DNA of 64,000 nucleotides, taken from contig NZ_LMDK01000012.1 of assembly GCF_001425055.1 (NCBI RefSeq), positions 442,400-506,399 of the forward strand, written 5' to 3'. This DNA comes from Pelomonas sp. Root1237 (lineage in GTDB: Bacteria; Pseudomonadota; Gammaproteobacteria; Burkholderiales; Burkholderiaceae_C). This document shows positions 34,655 through 44,106 of this stretch, one piece after another. The notes under the pieces were generated by a model. That model searched no databases and had not been told where the DNA came from. It saw only the letters and a list, made by a program, of their open reading frames with translations. Within the stretch, counting starts at the first letter, position 1. Every line of letters begins with the position of its first letter. A program made the position numbers and the translations under genes.

Positions 34655-36783
34655 GTGCCCCCGAACCTGTCGCTGTGCGCCAGGCCCCCCGAGGGGGGCA
34701 AGAGAGCTCGGGAGCGGCCCGTCGCTCTCTTGAGACTCGCGCTGGTTTTTCCCTCCTCGACCCGGCGCTGACTCGTGCCGCCCTGGTCGACGCCTTCCGC
34801 AAGCTGGACCCGCGCACGCAATTGCGCAACCCGGTGATGTTCGTGGTCTATCTCGGCAGCCTGTTGACGACGGCGCTGTCCGTCGCGCAACCGAACGGCT
34901 TCGTTGTCGCGGTAACGGTCTGGTTGTGGTTCACCGTGCTGTTCGCCAACTTCGCCGAGGCTCTGGCCGAGGGCCGCAGCAAGGCGCAAGCGGCGTCGCT
35001 GCGCGGGTTGAAAAAGGAAACCTGGGCCAAGTTGACCGACGACTGGAAGCCCGGTGCGCCACGTGACACGATCAAGTGGCACCCCCGCGAGGCCGGCACG
35101 CTGCGCAAGGGCGAAGTCGTGCTGATCGAGGCCGGCGATGTCGTGCCGGCCGATGCCGAGGTCATCGACGGCGTCGCCTCGGTGGACGAGAGCGCCATCA
35201 CCGGCGAGTCCGCACCCGTCATCCGCGAGAGCGGCGGCGACTTCTCGGCGCTGACTGGCGGCACCCGCGTGCTGTCCGACTGGGTCGTGGCCCGCGTGGC
35301 CGTGAACCCCGGCGAGACCTTTGTCGACCGCATGATCGCCATGGTCGAGAACGCCAAGCGCAAGAAGACGCCCAACGAGATCGCGCTGACCATCCTGCTG
35401 GTCGCGCTGACGCTGGTCTTCCTGGGTGTCTGCACCACGCTGCTGCCGTTCTCGCAGTTCAGCGTGGCGGTGGCCGGCGCGGGCGAGCCGGTCAGCCTCG
35501 TCGTGCTGGTGGCGCTGTTGGTCTGCCTGATTCCGACCACCATCGCCGGCCTGCTGTCGGCCGTCGGTGTGGCCGGCATGAGCCGCATGCTGCAGGCCAA
35601 TGTCATCGCCACCTCGGGCCGCGCTGTTGAAGCCGCGGGCGACGTCGACGTGTTGCTGCTGGACAAAACCGGCACCATCACGCTGGGCAACCGCCAGGCC
35701 GATGCGTTCTGGCCGGTAGAAGGCGCCAGCGAGGCTCAGCTCGCCGAGGTGGCGCGCCTGGCGTCGCTGGCCGACGAGACGCCCGAGGGCCGCAGCATCG
35801 TGGCGCTGGCCGACCGCAAGTTCGGCGCGGCCACGGCCATGGAACGGGGCGAGTTCGTGCCCTTCACGGCGCAGACGCGCATGAGCGGCGTGGATCTCGG
35901 CGCCCGCCGGATCCGCAAGGGTGCTGGCAGCGCGGTGCGCGCTCACGTTGAAGCCCTGGGCGGCCGCTGGCCGGCCAGCGTGCAGGCCAGCGTCGACGAG
36001 GCCGCCCGCCGAGGCAGCACGCCGCTGGTTGTCGTCGATGACGTGCGGGTGCTCGGCGTCGTCGAACTCAAGGACATCGTCAAGCCCGGCATCAAGGAGC
36101 GCTTTGCGCAGATGCGCCGCATGGGCATCAAGACGGTCATGGTCACCGGCGACAACCGGCTGACGGCCGCAGCCATTGCCGCCGAGGCCGGCGTGGACGA
36201 CTTCCTCGCCGAGGCCACGCCCGAGGCCAAGCTGGCGCTGATCCGCGAGCACCAGGCCCAGGGCAGGCAGGTGGCTATGACCGGCGACGGCACCAATGAC
36301 GCCCCGGCGCTGGCCCAGGCCGACGTGGCCGTCGCCATGAACAGCGGCACCCAAGCGGCCAAGGAGGCTGGCAACATGGTCGACCTGGACAGCAACCCGA
36401 CCAAGCTCATCGAGATCGTCGAGACGGGCAAGCAGATGCTGATGACGCGTGGGTCGCTGACGACCTTCAGCATCGCCAACGACCTGGCCAAGTATTTCGC
36501 GGTGCTGCCGGCGGCCTTCGTGTCGACCTATCCGCAGCTCGGCGCGCTGAACGTCATGCGCCTGGCCAGTCCCAACTCGGCCATCCTGTCCGCGGTCATC
36601 TTCAACGCGTTGATCATCGTCGTGCTGATCCCATTGGCGCTCAAGGGCGTGCGCTACCGCGCCATCGGCGCCGCCGCGCTGCTGCGCCGCAACCTGCTCG
36701 TCTACGGCCTGGGCGGCGTCATCGTCCCCTTCATCGGCATCAAGGCCATCGACCTGCTGCTCGTGGCCCTTCACCTTGCTTGA
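34651..36783 (+). CDS. kdpB: Potassium-transporting P-type ATPase subunit B
   Basis: A 710-residue P-type ATPase with the phosphorylation motif DKTGTIT, the TGES actuator motif and [14 protein letters not shown] hinge. It drives potassium import using ATP. The ATG overlaps the kdpA stop as ATGA. Residues about 8-33 ([12 protein letters not shown] and on) have no counterpart in the E. coli protein and are encoded by palindromic repeat DNA (34684-34732). The family sequence resumes at [11 protein letters not shown]. The repeat seems to have been inserted in frame right after the start codon without breaking the gene. Confidence 0.95.
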   Translation: MSAPEPVAVRQAPRGGQESSGAARRSLETRAGFSLLDPALTRAALVDAFRKLDPRTQLRNPVMFVVYLGSLLTTALSVAQPNGFVVAVTVWLWFTVLFANFAEALAEGRSKAQAASLRGLKKETWAKLTDDWKPGAPRDTIKWHPREAGTLRKGEVVLIEAGDVVPADAEVIDGVASVDESAITGESAPVIRESGGDFSALTGGTRVLSDWVVARVAVNPGETFVDRMIAMVENAKRKKTPNEIALTILLVALTLVFLGVCTTLLPFSQFSVAVAGAGEPVSLVVLVALLVCLIPTTIAGLLSAVGVAGMSRMLQANVIATSGRAVEAAGDVDVLLLDKTGTITLGNRQADAFWPVEGASEAQLAEVARLASLADETPEGRSIVALADRKFGAATAMERGEFVPFTAQTRMSGVDLGARRIRKGAGSAVRAHVEALGGRWPASVQASVDEAARRGSTPLVVVDDVRVLGVVELKDIVKPGIKERFAQMRRMGIKTVMVTGDNRLTAAAIAAEAGVDDFLAEATPEAKLALIREHQAQGRQVAMTGDGTNDAPALAQADVAVAMNSGTQAAKEAGNMVDLDSNPTKLIEIVETGKQMLMTRGSLTTFSIANDLAKYFAVLPAAFVSTYPQLGALNVMRLASPNSAILSAVIFNALIIVVLIPLALKGVRYRAIGAAALLRRNLLVYGLGGVIVPFIGIKAIDLLLVALHLA
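34684..34732. repeat. Palindromic repeat element inside the kdpB 5' end
   Basis: Two perfect inverted repeats lie side by side: GCCCCCC-GA-GGGGGGC (34684-34699) and CAAGAGAGC-N16-GCTCTCTTG (34699-34732). They look like an extragenic palindromic element common in the intergenic regions of Burkholderiales, here within coding sequence. The 49 bases plus short flanks account for the extra N-terminal residues of KdpB. Confidence 0.7.
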
Positions 36784-36786
36784 ATC

Positions 36787-37371
36787 ATGAACACCCAACT
36801 CCGCCCCGCATTGACCCTGTTCGTGCTGCTCAGCCTCGTCACTGGCCTGGCCTACCCGCTGGCCGTCACCGGCCTGGCGCAGGCGCTCTTTCCCCATGCG
36901 GCCAATGGCAGCCTCGTCATCCAGGACGGCAGGCCGATCGGCTCCGAGCTGATCGGCCAGGCCTTCACCGACCCCGGGCATTTCTGGAGCCGTCCCTCGG
37001 CCACTGCGCCCGCGCCCTACAACGCGGCCAACTCCGGGGGCTCCAATCTCGCGCCGACGGCGCCGGCCCTGGTCGATGCGGTCAAGGCGCGCATCGACGC
37101 CTTGCGCGCGGCCGACCCGGGCAACCTGGCGCCGGTGCCGGTCGACCTCGTCACCGCCTCCGCTAGCGGCCTGGACCCCCACATCAGCCGTGCCGCCGCC
37201 GACTACCAGCTCCCCCGCGTCGCCCGGGCACGTGGGCTGCCACCGGAGCAGGTGAGGGCGCTGGTCGAGCAGCACACCGAGGGCCGCCGGCTCGGCTTCC
37301 TCGGCGAGCCGCGCGTCAACGTGCTGGCCCTGAACCTCGCGCTGGAGCGTGCGACGATCACCGCAAGATGA
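36787..37371 (+). CDS. kdpC: Potassium-transporting ATPase subunit C
   Basis: A 194-residue subunit with one N-terminal membrane helix (residues about 8-30) and a periplasmic domain containing [20 protein letters not shown] and GSNLAPT-like segments conserved in KdpC. It assists ATP and potassium binding in the Kdp complex. It begins three bases after kdpB. The C-terminal [11 protein letters not shown] is standard. Confidence 0.95.
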   Translation: MNTQLRPALTLFVLLSLVTGLAYPLAVTGLAQALFPHAANGSLVIQDGRPIGSELIGQAFTDPGHFWSRPSATAPAPYNAANSGGSNLAPTAPALVDAVKARIDALRAADPGNLAPVPVDLVTASASGLDPHISRAAADYQLPRVARARGLPPEQVRALVEQHTEGRRLGFLGEPRVNVLALNLALERATITAR

Positions 37372-37387
37372 CTCCAGGCAGACCGCC

Positions 37388-38356
37388 ATGCTGATCAACA
37401 GCGCCGTGTACGAGGATGGCCGCATCGTGGCCGAGCCCAGCCTGGAGGGGGTGTCCGAGGCGCTGGAGAGAACGAGCGGCTTTGTCTGGATCGCGCTGCG
37501 CGACCCGAGCGATGAGGAGCTCAACCTGCTGCAGCACGAGCTGGACTTGCCGCCATTGGCCGTCGAGGATGCCCGCAAGGGCCATCAGCGGCCCAAGGTG
37601 GAAGAGTACGGCGACATGCTGTTCGCTGCGATGCATCTGTTGGAGACCGGCGCCGACGGCTTGGAGGTGGGCGAGGTGCACGTCTTCGTCGGCGCGCGCT
37701 TCATCGTCTCGGTACGCCACCGCAGCAGCCAGGGTTTCCTGGGCGTGCGCGGGCGTGCGGAGCGCGAGCCGCATCTGCTGCGCCAGGGGCCAGGTTTCGT
37801 CTTCTACGCACTGATGGACGCCGTCGTGGACCGCTACTTCCCGCTCATCGACGCCATCGAGGCCGAATTGGAGCAACTGGAAGCGACCATGTTCCAGCCC
37901 CATCAGGATCGCCAGTCCGTCGTGCAGCGTCTGTTCGCGCTGAAGCAGCGCCTGGCCACGCTGCGCCATGCCGTCACGCCGCTGCTGGAGGTGACGGCCA
38001 AGCTGCACGGTGGCCGCGTGCCCGTCGTCTGCAAGGCCCTGCAGGACTACTTCCGCGACGTCTACGACCACCTGCTGCGCATCCAGGCCAGCATCGACGC
38101 CGCGCGTGAAACCATCATCGCGGCGACCCAGGTCAACCTCACCCTGGTCACGCTGGACGAGTCCCTCGTCACCAAGCGCCTGGCCGCCTGGGCCGCCATC
38201 TTTGCGGCGTCCACGGCCCTGGCGGGCATCTGGGGGATGAACTTCGAGCACATGCCCGAGCTGAAATGGACCTTGGGCTACCCGATGGCGCTGGGCGTGA
38301 TCGTCCTCGTCAGCGGGGCGCTGTACTGGCGCTTCAAGCGCCTCGGATGGTTGTGA
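37388..38356 (+). CDS. CorA-like divalent metal ion transporter
   Basis: A 322-residue CorA/ZntB-family protein. It has a large N-terminal cytoplasmic domain with long helices (about residues 140-260), then two C-terminal membrane helices. The GMN signature is in GIWGMNFEHMPE near residue 290. It likely carries magnesium, cobalt, nickel or zinc. It sits between kdpC and kdpD, 16 bases after kdpC, and its end overlaps the kdpD start, so it is presumably transcribed with the potassium system. This arrangement is unusual for kdp operons. ATG at 37388 begins the family sequence MLINSAVYEDGRI. Confidence 0.88.
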   Translation: MLINSAVYEDGRIVAEPSLEGVSEALERTSGFVWIALRDPSDEELNLLQHELDLPPLAVEDARKGHQRPKVEEYGDMLFAAMHLLETGADGLEVGEVHVFVGARFIVSVRHRSSQGFLGVRGRAEREPHLLRQGPGFVFYALMDAVVDRYFPLIDAIEAELEQLEATMFQPHQDRQSVVQRLFALKQRLATLRHAVTPLLEVTAKLHGGRVPVVCKALQDYFRDVYDHLLRIQASIDAARETIIAATQVNLTLVTLDESLVTKRLAAWAAIFAASTALAGIWGMNFEHMPELKWTLGYPMALGVIVLVSGALYWRFKRLGWL

Positions 38357-41025
38357 CCGACACCCGCCCCGACCCCGACGCGCTGCTGGCCCAGTTGCAG
38401 CGCGACGAAGCCGCCGCCCAGCGCGGCCGGCTGAAGATCTTCTTCGGCGCCAACGCGGGTGTTGGAAAAACCTTCGCCATGCTGGCCGCCGCGCATGCGG
38501 CTCGCGCCCAAGGCCGGGTGGTGCGCATCGGCGTCGTCGAGACCCACGGCCGCGCCGACACCGAGGCCATCGCGCGCGATCTGCCGCGCCTGGCGCTGAA
38601 GGACATCGTCCACCGCGGCCAGACCCTGCGCGAGTTCGACCTCGATGCCGCGCTGGCCTGGGGCCGCGAGCAAGCGGGCGGCGTGCTGCTGCTGGATGAG
38701 CTGGCCCACAGCAACGCGCCGGGCTCGCGCCACGCCAAGCGCTGGCAGGACGCGCAGGAGCTGTGCGAGGCCGGCATCGAGGTCTGGACGACGCTGAACG
38801 TGCAGCACCTGGAGAGCCTGAACGACGTCGTTGGCGGCATCACCGGCATCCGTGTCTGGGAAACCCTGCCCGACAAGGTCTTCGATGCGGCCGACGAGGT
38901 GGTCGTCGTCGACCTGCCGCCCGACGAGCTGCTGCAGCGGCTCAAGGAAGGCAAGGTCTATTTGCCGAACCAGGCCGAGCGCGCCGCCAAAAATTTCTTC
39001 CGCAAGGGCAATTTGCTGGCCCTGCGCGAGCTGGCCCTGCGCCGCACGGCCGACCGCGTGGACGACCAGATGCAGGCCTACCGGCGCGAGCACAGCGCCG
39101 GGACGGTGTGGCCCAACCGCGAGTCGCTGCTGGCCTGCATCGGCCCGGCGGCGGCGAGCGAAAAGGTCGTGCGCAGCGCCGCCCGGCTGGCGCAGCAGCT
39201 CGGGCTGGACTGGCATGCCGTGCACGTGCAGACGGCCCAGGGCCTGAGCGACGCCGCCCGCCAGCGCGTGCAGCGCACGCTGGAGCTGGCGCAGTCGCTC
39301 GGTGCCCGCACGGCCGAACTGTCGGCGCCCGAGGTCGCCGCGGCCCTGGTGGGCTATGCGCGCGAGCACAACCTGGCCCGCCTCGTGGTGGGCCGGCGCG
39401 AGCAGGCCTGGCGCTGGCCTGGCCGGCCGTCCCTGGCCGAGGCGTTGAGCCGCCTGGCCGACGAGATGGACGTGTTGCAGGTGGCGCTGCCCACCGGTGC
39501 GCGCGAGCAGCCCGCGGCGGCGACGCGTGGTGCCCTGATTCCTCTGCAGGCCTGGCGCGGCCATGCGGCGGCGCTGGCGGGCGTCGCGCTGACGACGGCC
39601 CTGGCCCACGTGTTGCTGGGTTTCATGGCGCCGACCAATATCGCCATGCTCTATCTGCTCAACGTTGTTGGCGTTGCGCTGCGCTTTGGCCGCGGGCCGG
39701 CGGCGCTGGCGGCGCTGCTCGGCGTGGCTGCCTTCGACTTCGCCTTCGTCGAGCCGAGAGGGTCGTTTGCCGTCGGCGATGCGCAATATCTCGTCACCTT
39801 CGCCGTGCTGCTGCTCGTCGGCCTCGTCATCGGCCAGCTCGCGGCCGGGCTGCAGGCCCAGGCCCGCGCGGCCCAGGAGCGTGAGCGGCGCGTGCGCGGC
39901 CTGTACACGATGTCGCGCGACCTCGGTGCCGCGCTGGTGGTGGAACAGGTTGCCGAGATCGCGACGCGCTTCCTGCGCGCCGAGTTCGGCGCCGCCTCGG
40001 CCGTGCTGGCGCCGCCGCCAGGGGCCACGCCCGGCCGCGAGATGCTGGTGGCGCTGCCGGGCGCAGGCGTGCAGCCGGACCTGGGTGTCGCCCAATGGGC
40101 CTTCGACCATGGCCAGCCGGCAGGGCAGGGCACCGACACGCTGCCGGCCAGCCCCTGCCTGATGCTGCCGCTGACCGCGCCGATGCGGCTGCGTGGCGTG
40201 CTGGCCGTCCAAGGGCAGGGCCGCCGCTGGTCGCCCGAGGAGCGCGAGCTGCTGGACACCTGTGCAGCGCTGCTGGCCATTTCGCTGGAGCGCATCCACT
40301 ACATCGAGGTGGCCCAGCAGAGCACGTTGCAGATCGAGTCCGAGCGGCTGCGAAATTCGCTGCTGACGGCCGTGTCCCACGATCTGCGCACGCCGCTGGC
40401 CGCGCTGGTGGGGCTGGCGGATGCGCTCAAGCTCACGCCGCTGAACACGCCTCAGGCCGAGGTGGCCGACGCGATGCGTCGCTCGGCGCTGCGCATGACT
40501 GCGCTGGTCGGCAACCTGCTCGACATGGCGCGGCTTCAATCCGGCACGGTGCAGCTGAACCGGCATTGGCTGCCGCTGCAAGAGGTCGTCGGCAGCGCAC
40601 TGGCCAGCCTGGAAGAAGCCTTGATCGACCGCGAGGTTGTCGTGGATCTGCCGGCGGACCTGCCCCTGGTCGAGCTGGACGCCGTGCTGATCGAGCGCGT
40701 GCTCGTCAACCTGCTGGAGAACGCGGCCAAGTACGCGGCCGGCGCCATCCGCATCCGGGCGCGCACGGCGGGGCGGCATGTCGAGATCGACGTCAGCGAC
40801 GCCGGCCCTGGGTTTCCCGCGGGCCTCGAGGACAAGCTCTTCGACAAGTTCGAGCGCGGCGACCGCGAGAGCGCCACGCCCGGTGTCGGCCTGGGCCTGG
40901 CCATCTGCAAGGCCATCGTGGAGGCGCATGACGGCCGTATCAGCGCCCACAATGTCGCGACCGGCGGTGCCTGTGTGCGAGTGGAACTGCCGCTCGGCCA
41001 GCCGCCGGCGGAGAAACCAGAGTGA
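38347..41025 (+). CDS. kdpD: Potassium sensor histidine kinase KdpD
   Basis: An 892-residue kinase close to the E. coli length. Domains in order are the KdpD ATP-binding domain with Walker A GANAGVGKTF near residue 35, a universal-stress-like domain (about 250-370), four membrane helices (about 400-500), a GAF-like domain, then the H-box SHDLRTPL and the HATPase domain with GVGLGLAI. It senses potassium limitation and phosphorylates KdpE. The start ATG overlaps the end of the corA-like gene; an in-frame GTG two codons later is also possible. Confidence 0.93.
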   Translation: MVVTDTRPDPDALLAQLQRDEAAAQRGRLKIFFGANAGVGKTFAMLAAAHAARAQGRVVRIGVVETHGRADTEAIARDLPRLALKDIVHRGQTLREFDLDAALAWGREQAGGVLLLDELAHSNAPGSRHAKRWQDAQELCEAGIEVWTTLNVQHLESLNDVVGGITGIRVWETLPDKVFDAADEVVVVDLPPDELLQRLKEGKVYLPNQAERAAKNFFRKGNLLALRELALRRTADRVDDQMQAYRREHSAGTVWPNRESLLACIGPAAASEKVVRSAARLAQQLGLDWHAVHVQTAQGLSDAARQRVQRTLELAQSLGARTAELSAPEVAAALVGYAREHNLARLVVGRREQAWRWPGRPSLAEALSRLADEMDVLQVALPTGAREQPAAATRGALIPLQAWRGHAAALAGVALTTALAHVLLGFMAPTNIAMLYLLNVVGVALRFGRGPAALAALLGVAAFDFAFVEPRGSFAVGDAQYLVTFAVLLLVGLVIGQLAAGLQAQARAAQERERRVRGLYTMSRDLGAALVVEQVAEIATRFLRAEFGAASAVLAPPPGATPGREMLVALPGAGVQPDLGVAQWAFDHGQPAGQGTDTLPASPCLMLPLTAPMRLRGVLAVQGQGRRWSPEERELLDTCAALLAISLERIHYIEVAQQSTLQIESERLRNSLLTAVSHDLRTPLAALVGLADALKLTPLNTPQAEVADAMRRSALRMTALVGNLLDMARLQSGTVQLNRHWLPLQEVVGSALASLEEALIDREVVVDLPADLPLVELDAVLIERVLVNLLENAAKYAAGAIRIRARTAGRHVEIDVSDAGPGFPAGLEDKLFDKFERGDRESATPGVGLGLAICKAIVEAHDGRISAHNVATGGACVRVELPLGQPPAEKPE

Positions 41026-41708
41026 GCGCTGCACGCGTGTTGATGATCGAGGACGAACCGGAGATCCGGCGCTTCGTGCGCATGGCGCTGGAGAGCGAAG
41101 GCCTGGAGGTCTTCGAGGCGGCGACGTTGCAACGCGGGTTGATCGACTCGGCCACGCGCCGTCCCGAGCTGGTTGTGCTGGACCTGGGCCTGCCCGATGG
41201 CGATGGCCTGGACTTCATCCGCGAGTTCCGCGGCTGGTCGCAGGCGCCCGTCCTGGTGCTGTCGGCCCGTGAGGGCGAGGACCGCAAGGTGCAGGCCCTG
41301 GACGCCGGTGCCGACGACTACCTCGTCAAGCCCTTCGGCGTGGCCGAGTTGCTGGCCCGCGTGCGCGTGCAACTGCGCAGGCACGGCGGCGGCGGCAACG
41401 ACGCCGACCCGGTGCTGCGCTTTGGTGACGTCGCCATGGACCGCGCGTTACGCACGGTCACCAAAGCCGGCGAAGAGCTGCACCTGACGCCCATCGAATA
41501 CCGGCTGCTGCAGGAGCTTGCCAACGCTCCGGGACGCGTGTTGACCCACCAGCACCTGCTCAAGGCGGTCTGGGGCCCGGGCCATGCCGAGGACGTGCAT
41601 TACGTGCGCGTGCACATGGCCAATCTGCGCAAGAAGCTCGAGGCCGATCCCAACCGGCCGCAGTGGCTGGTGACTGAGGCGGGCGTGGGCTACCGGCTCA
41701 AGACATGA
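41022..41708 (+). CDS. kdpE: Kdp response regulator KdpE
   Basis: A 228-residue OmpR-type regulator with an N-terminal receiver (phospho-acceptor Asp in VVLDLGLPDGDG near residue 50, conserved Lys in DDYLVKPFG) and a C-terminal winged helix with HVHYVRVHM-type DNA-binding residues. The start is GTG at 41022, overlapping the kdpD stop as GTGA. It activates the kdp promoter under low potassium. It also overlaps the MFS gene by four bases. Confidence 0.93.
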   Translation: MSAARVLMIEDEPEIRRFVRMALESEGLEVFEAATLQRGLIDSATRRPELVVLDLGLPDGDGLDFIREFRGWSQAPVLVLSAREGEDRKVQALDAGADDYLVKPFGVAELLARVRVQLRRHGGGGNDADPVLRFGDVAMDRALRTVTKAGEELHLTPIEYRLLQELANAPGRVLTHQHLLKAVWGPGHAEDVHYVRVHMANLRKKLEADPNRPQWLVTEAGVGYRLKT

Positions 41709-43000
41709 GGGGCGAGCCGGGTGCACCCGGGCGGATACACGAAATCCTGCGTTCGAATCGGGCGCTGCGCGTGGTGTTGCTGACCGACTTCCTGGTCCGC
41801 CTTGCCGAGTTGGGTGCGATGGTCGTGTTGCCGTGGTGGATCACCAGCAGCGGTGGCGCCCACGCGATCGCGGCGTTCGGGGTGGCGTTGGCCGTCACGA
41901 CCTTCATTGCCGCACCGGCTGTCTCGCCCTTTGGCGACAGGATTTGCAAGCGCCGGCAGATCACCTGGGGGCTGGCCTGCCTCAGCCTCGTCGCCGCAAT
42001 GCAGCTGGCGCTGTCACTGGCCAGCGCCTTCAATCTGGCAGCCCTCATGATGCTGGCGGTCGTGCAGGTGCTGGCGACATCGTTCGTGGACCCGGCGCGC
42101 GATGCCGTGTTGACCGAATTGCTGCCGCCGGAGCAGTTGCCCGAGGCGATCCGTTTGCGCAAGACGGCACAGGCGGTCAGCGGCGTGCTCGGGCCGCTTC
42201 TGGCAGGCGCGGCGATCAGTTCGGCGGGCGTCACCGGTGGGCTGTGCTGCTATGGCGGCTTGATGTGCATCGCGATGCTCGCTGCATCGCGCCTCCCACG
42301 TACTCCCGTCCTCGAACTGCCGGTCCGCGGGTTGGCCCTGTGGTGGCGCGATCTGCGCGCAGGGCTGGCCGCCAAGTGGCTGATGCCGATGGAGCGCGGC
42401 TGGACCCTCGTGAATTTCGCGGTCTGGATCTTCCAGGGTCCCGCCGTCGGCCTGCTGATCCCGCTCAAGGTGCATTCACTGGGCCTGCAAGGCAGCTGGC
42501 TCGGCGTCAGCTTGGGGGCTCTCTCGTTTGGTGTTCTGCTCGGCAGTGCCGTTGGCTCGCAGCGGCTGGTGAACCACTTGGGCCGGTATCGCGTTCGCGT
42601 GGGGCTGGGGCTCGCCGAGGGCCTCGCATTGGCCGTGGTCGGGTTTGTCACCTCGCCCGCGCTGATGCTGGTCGGTCTGGCGGCTGCGGGCTTTTGCAAT
42701 GCGTCGATGGGCCTGGTGGGAGCGACGCATCGCGCCCTGGCGGTGCCCAAGGCCTACCGTGTGCGCATCTTTGCGGCCGGCTCAATGACCACGCAGGTCG
42801 CCGGTGCCATCGGCCCGGCGCTCGTCGGCGTGGCGCTGGCGAGCTACAGCGTGAAATGGGTCTATACGGCCTGGGGTTTGCTCATGGCCACCTGCGTTCT
42901 GGGCCTTCTCGCCGTGCCGCGCCTCAAGGAGTTCCTGACGCTCGGCCATGACGAGATCGCGGATTGGTATCGCCTCCAATACCCGACCGTCTTCAAGTAG
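41705..43000 (+). CDS. MFS transporter, EntS/MFS_3-like
   Basis: A 431-residue major facilitator with 12 predicted helices, resembling the MFS_3 exporters (EntS group). It begins MRGEPGAPGRIHEILRSNRA, and the first helix pair includes LLTDFLVRLAEL. It is coupled to kdpE by an ATGA overlap, so it belongs to the kdp transcript, yet no substrate link to potassium is known. Substrate unknown. Confidence 0.8.
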   Translation: MRGEPGAPGRIHEILRSNRALRVVLLTDFLVRLAELGAMVVLPWWITSSGGAHAIAAFGVALAVTTFIAAPAVSPFGDRICKRRQITWGLACLSLVAAMQLALSLASAFNLAALMMLAVVQVLATSFVDPARDAVLTELLPPEQLPEAIRLRKTAQAVSGVLGPLLAGAAISSAGVTGGLCCYGGLMCIAMLAASRLPRTPVLELPVRGLALWWRDLRAGLAAKWLMPMERGWTLVNFAVWIFQGPAVGLLIPLKVHSLGLQGSWLGVSLGALSFGVLLGSAVGSQRLVNHLGRYRVRVGLGLAEGLALAVVGFVTSPALMLVGLAAAGFCNASMGLVGATHRALAVPKAYRVRIFAAGSMTTQVAGAIGPALVGVALASYSVKWVYTAWGLLMATCVLGLLAVPRLKEFLTLGHDEIADWYRLQYPTVFK

Positions 43001-43057
43001 CTGCAGGCCGGCTGAGCCATCGGTCAGCCCTCGACACCATCAAGGCAAACTGCGCCG

Positions 43058-43276
43058 ATGAACCCGGAAGATCTCCTCAAGCTCGTCACGACCGAGATGC
43101 CCTTCGGCAAACACAAGGGCACGCTGATCGCGGACTTGTCCGGCAACTACCTGGGCTGGTTTGCGCGCGAGGGATTTCCGAAGGGCGAGATCGGACGGCT
43201 ACTGGCCTTGATGTACGAGATGGATCACAACGACCTGCGGGGCCTGCTCAAGCCGCTGCGGGGGCGTGGCCGATGA
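43058..43276 (+). CDS. DUF3820 family protein
   Basis: A 72-residue protein matching the DUF3820 pattern (MPFGKHKGTLIADL, then LGWFAREGFPKGEIG). Members are small cytoplasmic proteins of unknown or loosely assigned function, sometimes called quorum-sensing-regulated virulence factor. It overlaps the next gene by four bases. Confidence 0.85.
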   Translation: MNPEDLLKLVTTEMPFGKHKGTLIADLSGNYLGWFAREGFPKGEIGRLLALMYEMDHNDLRGLLKPLRGRGR

Positions 43277-43986
43277 AGCGGCTGCTGCTGGCGTTGGTGC
43301 TGGGGTCTGCGCTGGTGGTGGCCAGCCTGGCTGCCCGCGCTGAAGGCGATGGCCGCTTCACTGTCGTGCGCGTGGACCTCGCTACGCAGAAGCTGCGTCT
43401 GTTCTGGCAGGATGACCGGGGCCGGCCGCTGCGTCGGCTGGACAAGTTGTCGGCCTGGTTGAGAGGACAGGGCAAGACGCTGGCTTTCGGCATGAACGCC
43501 GGCATGTACCACGCGGACGCGAGCCCCGTCGGGCTGCTGGTCATCGACGGGCGCGAGCTCGCGCCGCTCAATCTGTTGAGTGGAGAAGGCAACTTCTTTC
43601 TGAAGCCCAACGGTGTTTTCCTGCTGACGGCTCACGGAGCTCAGGTCGTCGACGCGGTGGACTACCCGGCGCTGCGCGAGGGTGTCCTGTTCGCCACCCA
43701 GTCCGGGCCGCTGCTGCTCAGGGACGGCCAGATCCATCCGGCCTTCAGCGCCAATTCGGCGTCGCGCTATATCCGCAACGGCGTCTGTGTGCTGGGTTCA
43801 CAAGCCCTGTTCGTCATCACCGAGCAGCCCGTCACGCTGCACGAGTTCGCCAGCTTCTTTCGCGACGATTTGCACTGCAGGGAGGCGCTGTATCTTGACG
43901 GCGCCGTGTCCAGCCTCTACGCGCTCAGGCTCGGGCGCAACGACCATTGGAGCGAGCTCGGGCCGCTGTTTGGCGTCGTCGATTGA
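43273..43986 (+). CDS. Exported phosphodiester glycosidase family protein (DUF2233)
   Basis: A 237-residue protein with a signal peptide (hydrophobic LLLALVLGSALVVASLAA, cleavage near residue 22). The mature domain resembles phosphodiester glycosidases (NAGPA family), with FGMNAGMYHADASPVG near residue 73 and ALYLDGAVSSLYA near 207. It may cleave a sugar phosphodiester in the periplasm. The start overlaps the DUF3820 stop. Confidence 0.82.
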   Translation: MKRLLLALVLGSALVVASLAARAEGDGRFTVVRVDLATQKLRLFWQDDRGRPLRRLDKLSAWLRGQGKTLAFGMNAGMYHADASPVGLLVIDGRELAPLNLLSGEGNFFLKPNGVFLLTAHGAQVVDAVDYPALREGVLFATQSGPLLLRDGQIHPAFSANSASRYIRNGVCVLGSQALFVITEQPVTLHEFASFFRDDLHCREALYLDGAVSSLYALRLGRNDHWSELGPLFGVVD

Positions 43987-44106
43987 CGCCGGCCCAGGCC
44001 GCGCTTTCGCCGGCCTGAACCGCGCGGTGAGCGGTCTGTCGCAAGCGCGTTGGAGGCTGGCCTCTGGATCCCTAGGCTGCGCTCATTCACAAGATGAGGA
44101 GTGGCC

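Noticed and set aside
34591-37578. Very long open frame on the minus strand opposite kdpB and kdpC
   Set aside because: It lies antisense to well-conserved kdp genes, has Gln/Asp/Arg-rich low-complexity composition typical of antisense frames in high-GC DNA, and matches no family.
38278-41034. Long minus-strand open frame opposite kdpD
   Set aside because: Antisense shadow of a complete kdpD gene; its protein is rich in Gln, His and Arg with no recognisable domain.
43010-43029. Inverted repeat GGCTGA-N8-TCAGCC after the MFS gene as a terminator
   Set aside because: Six-base stem without a T-run; likely too weak to be called.
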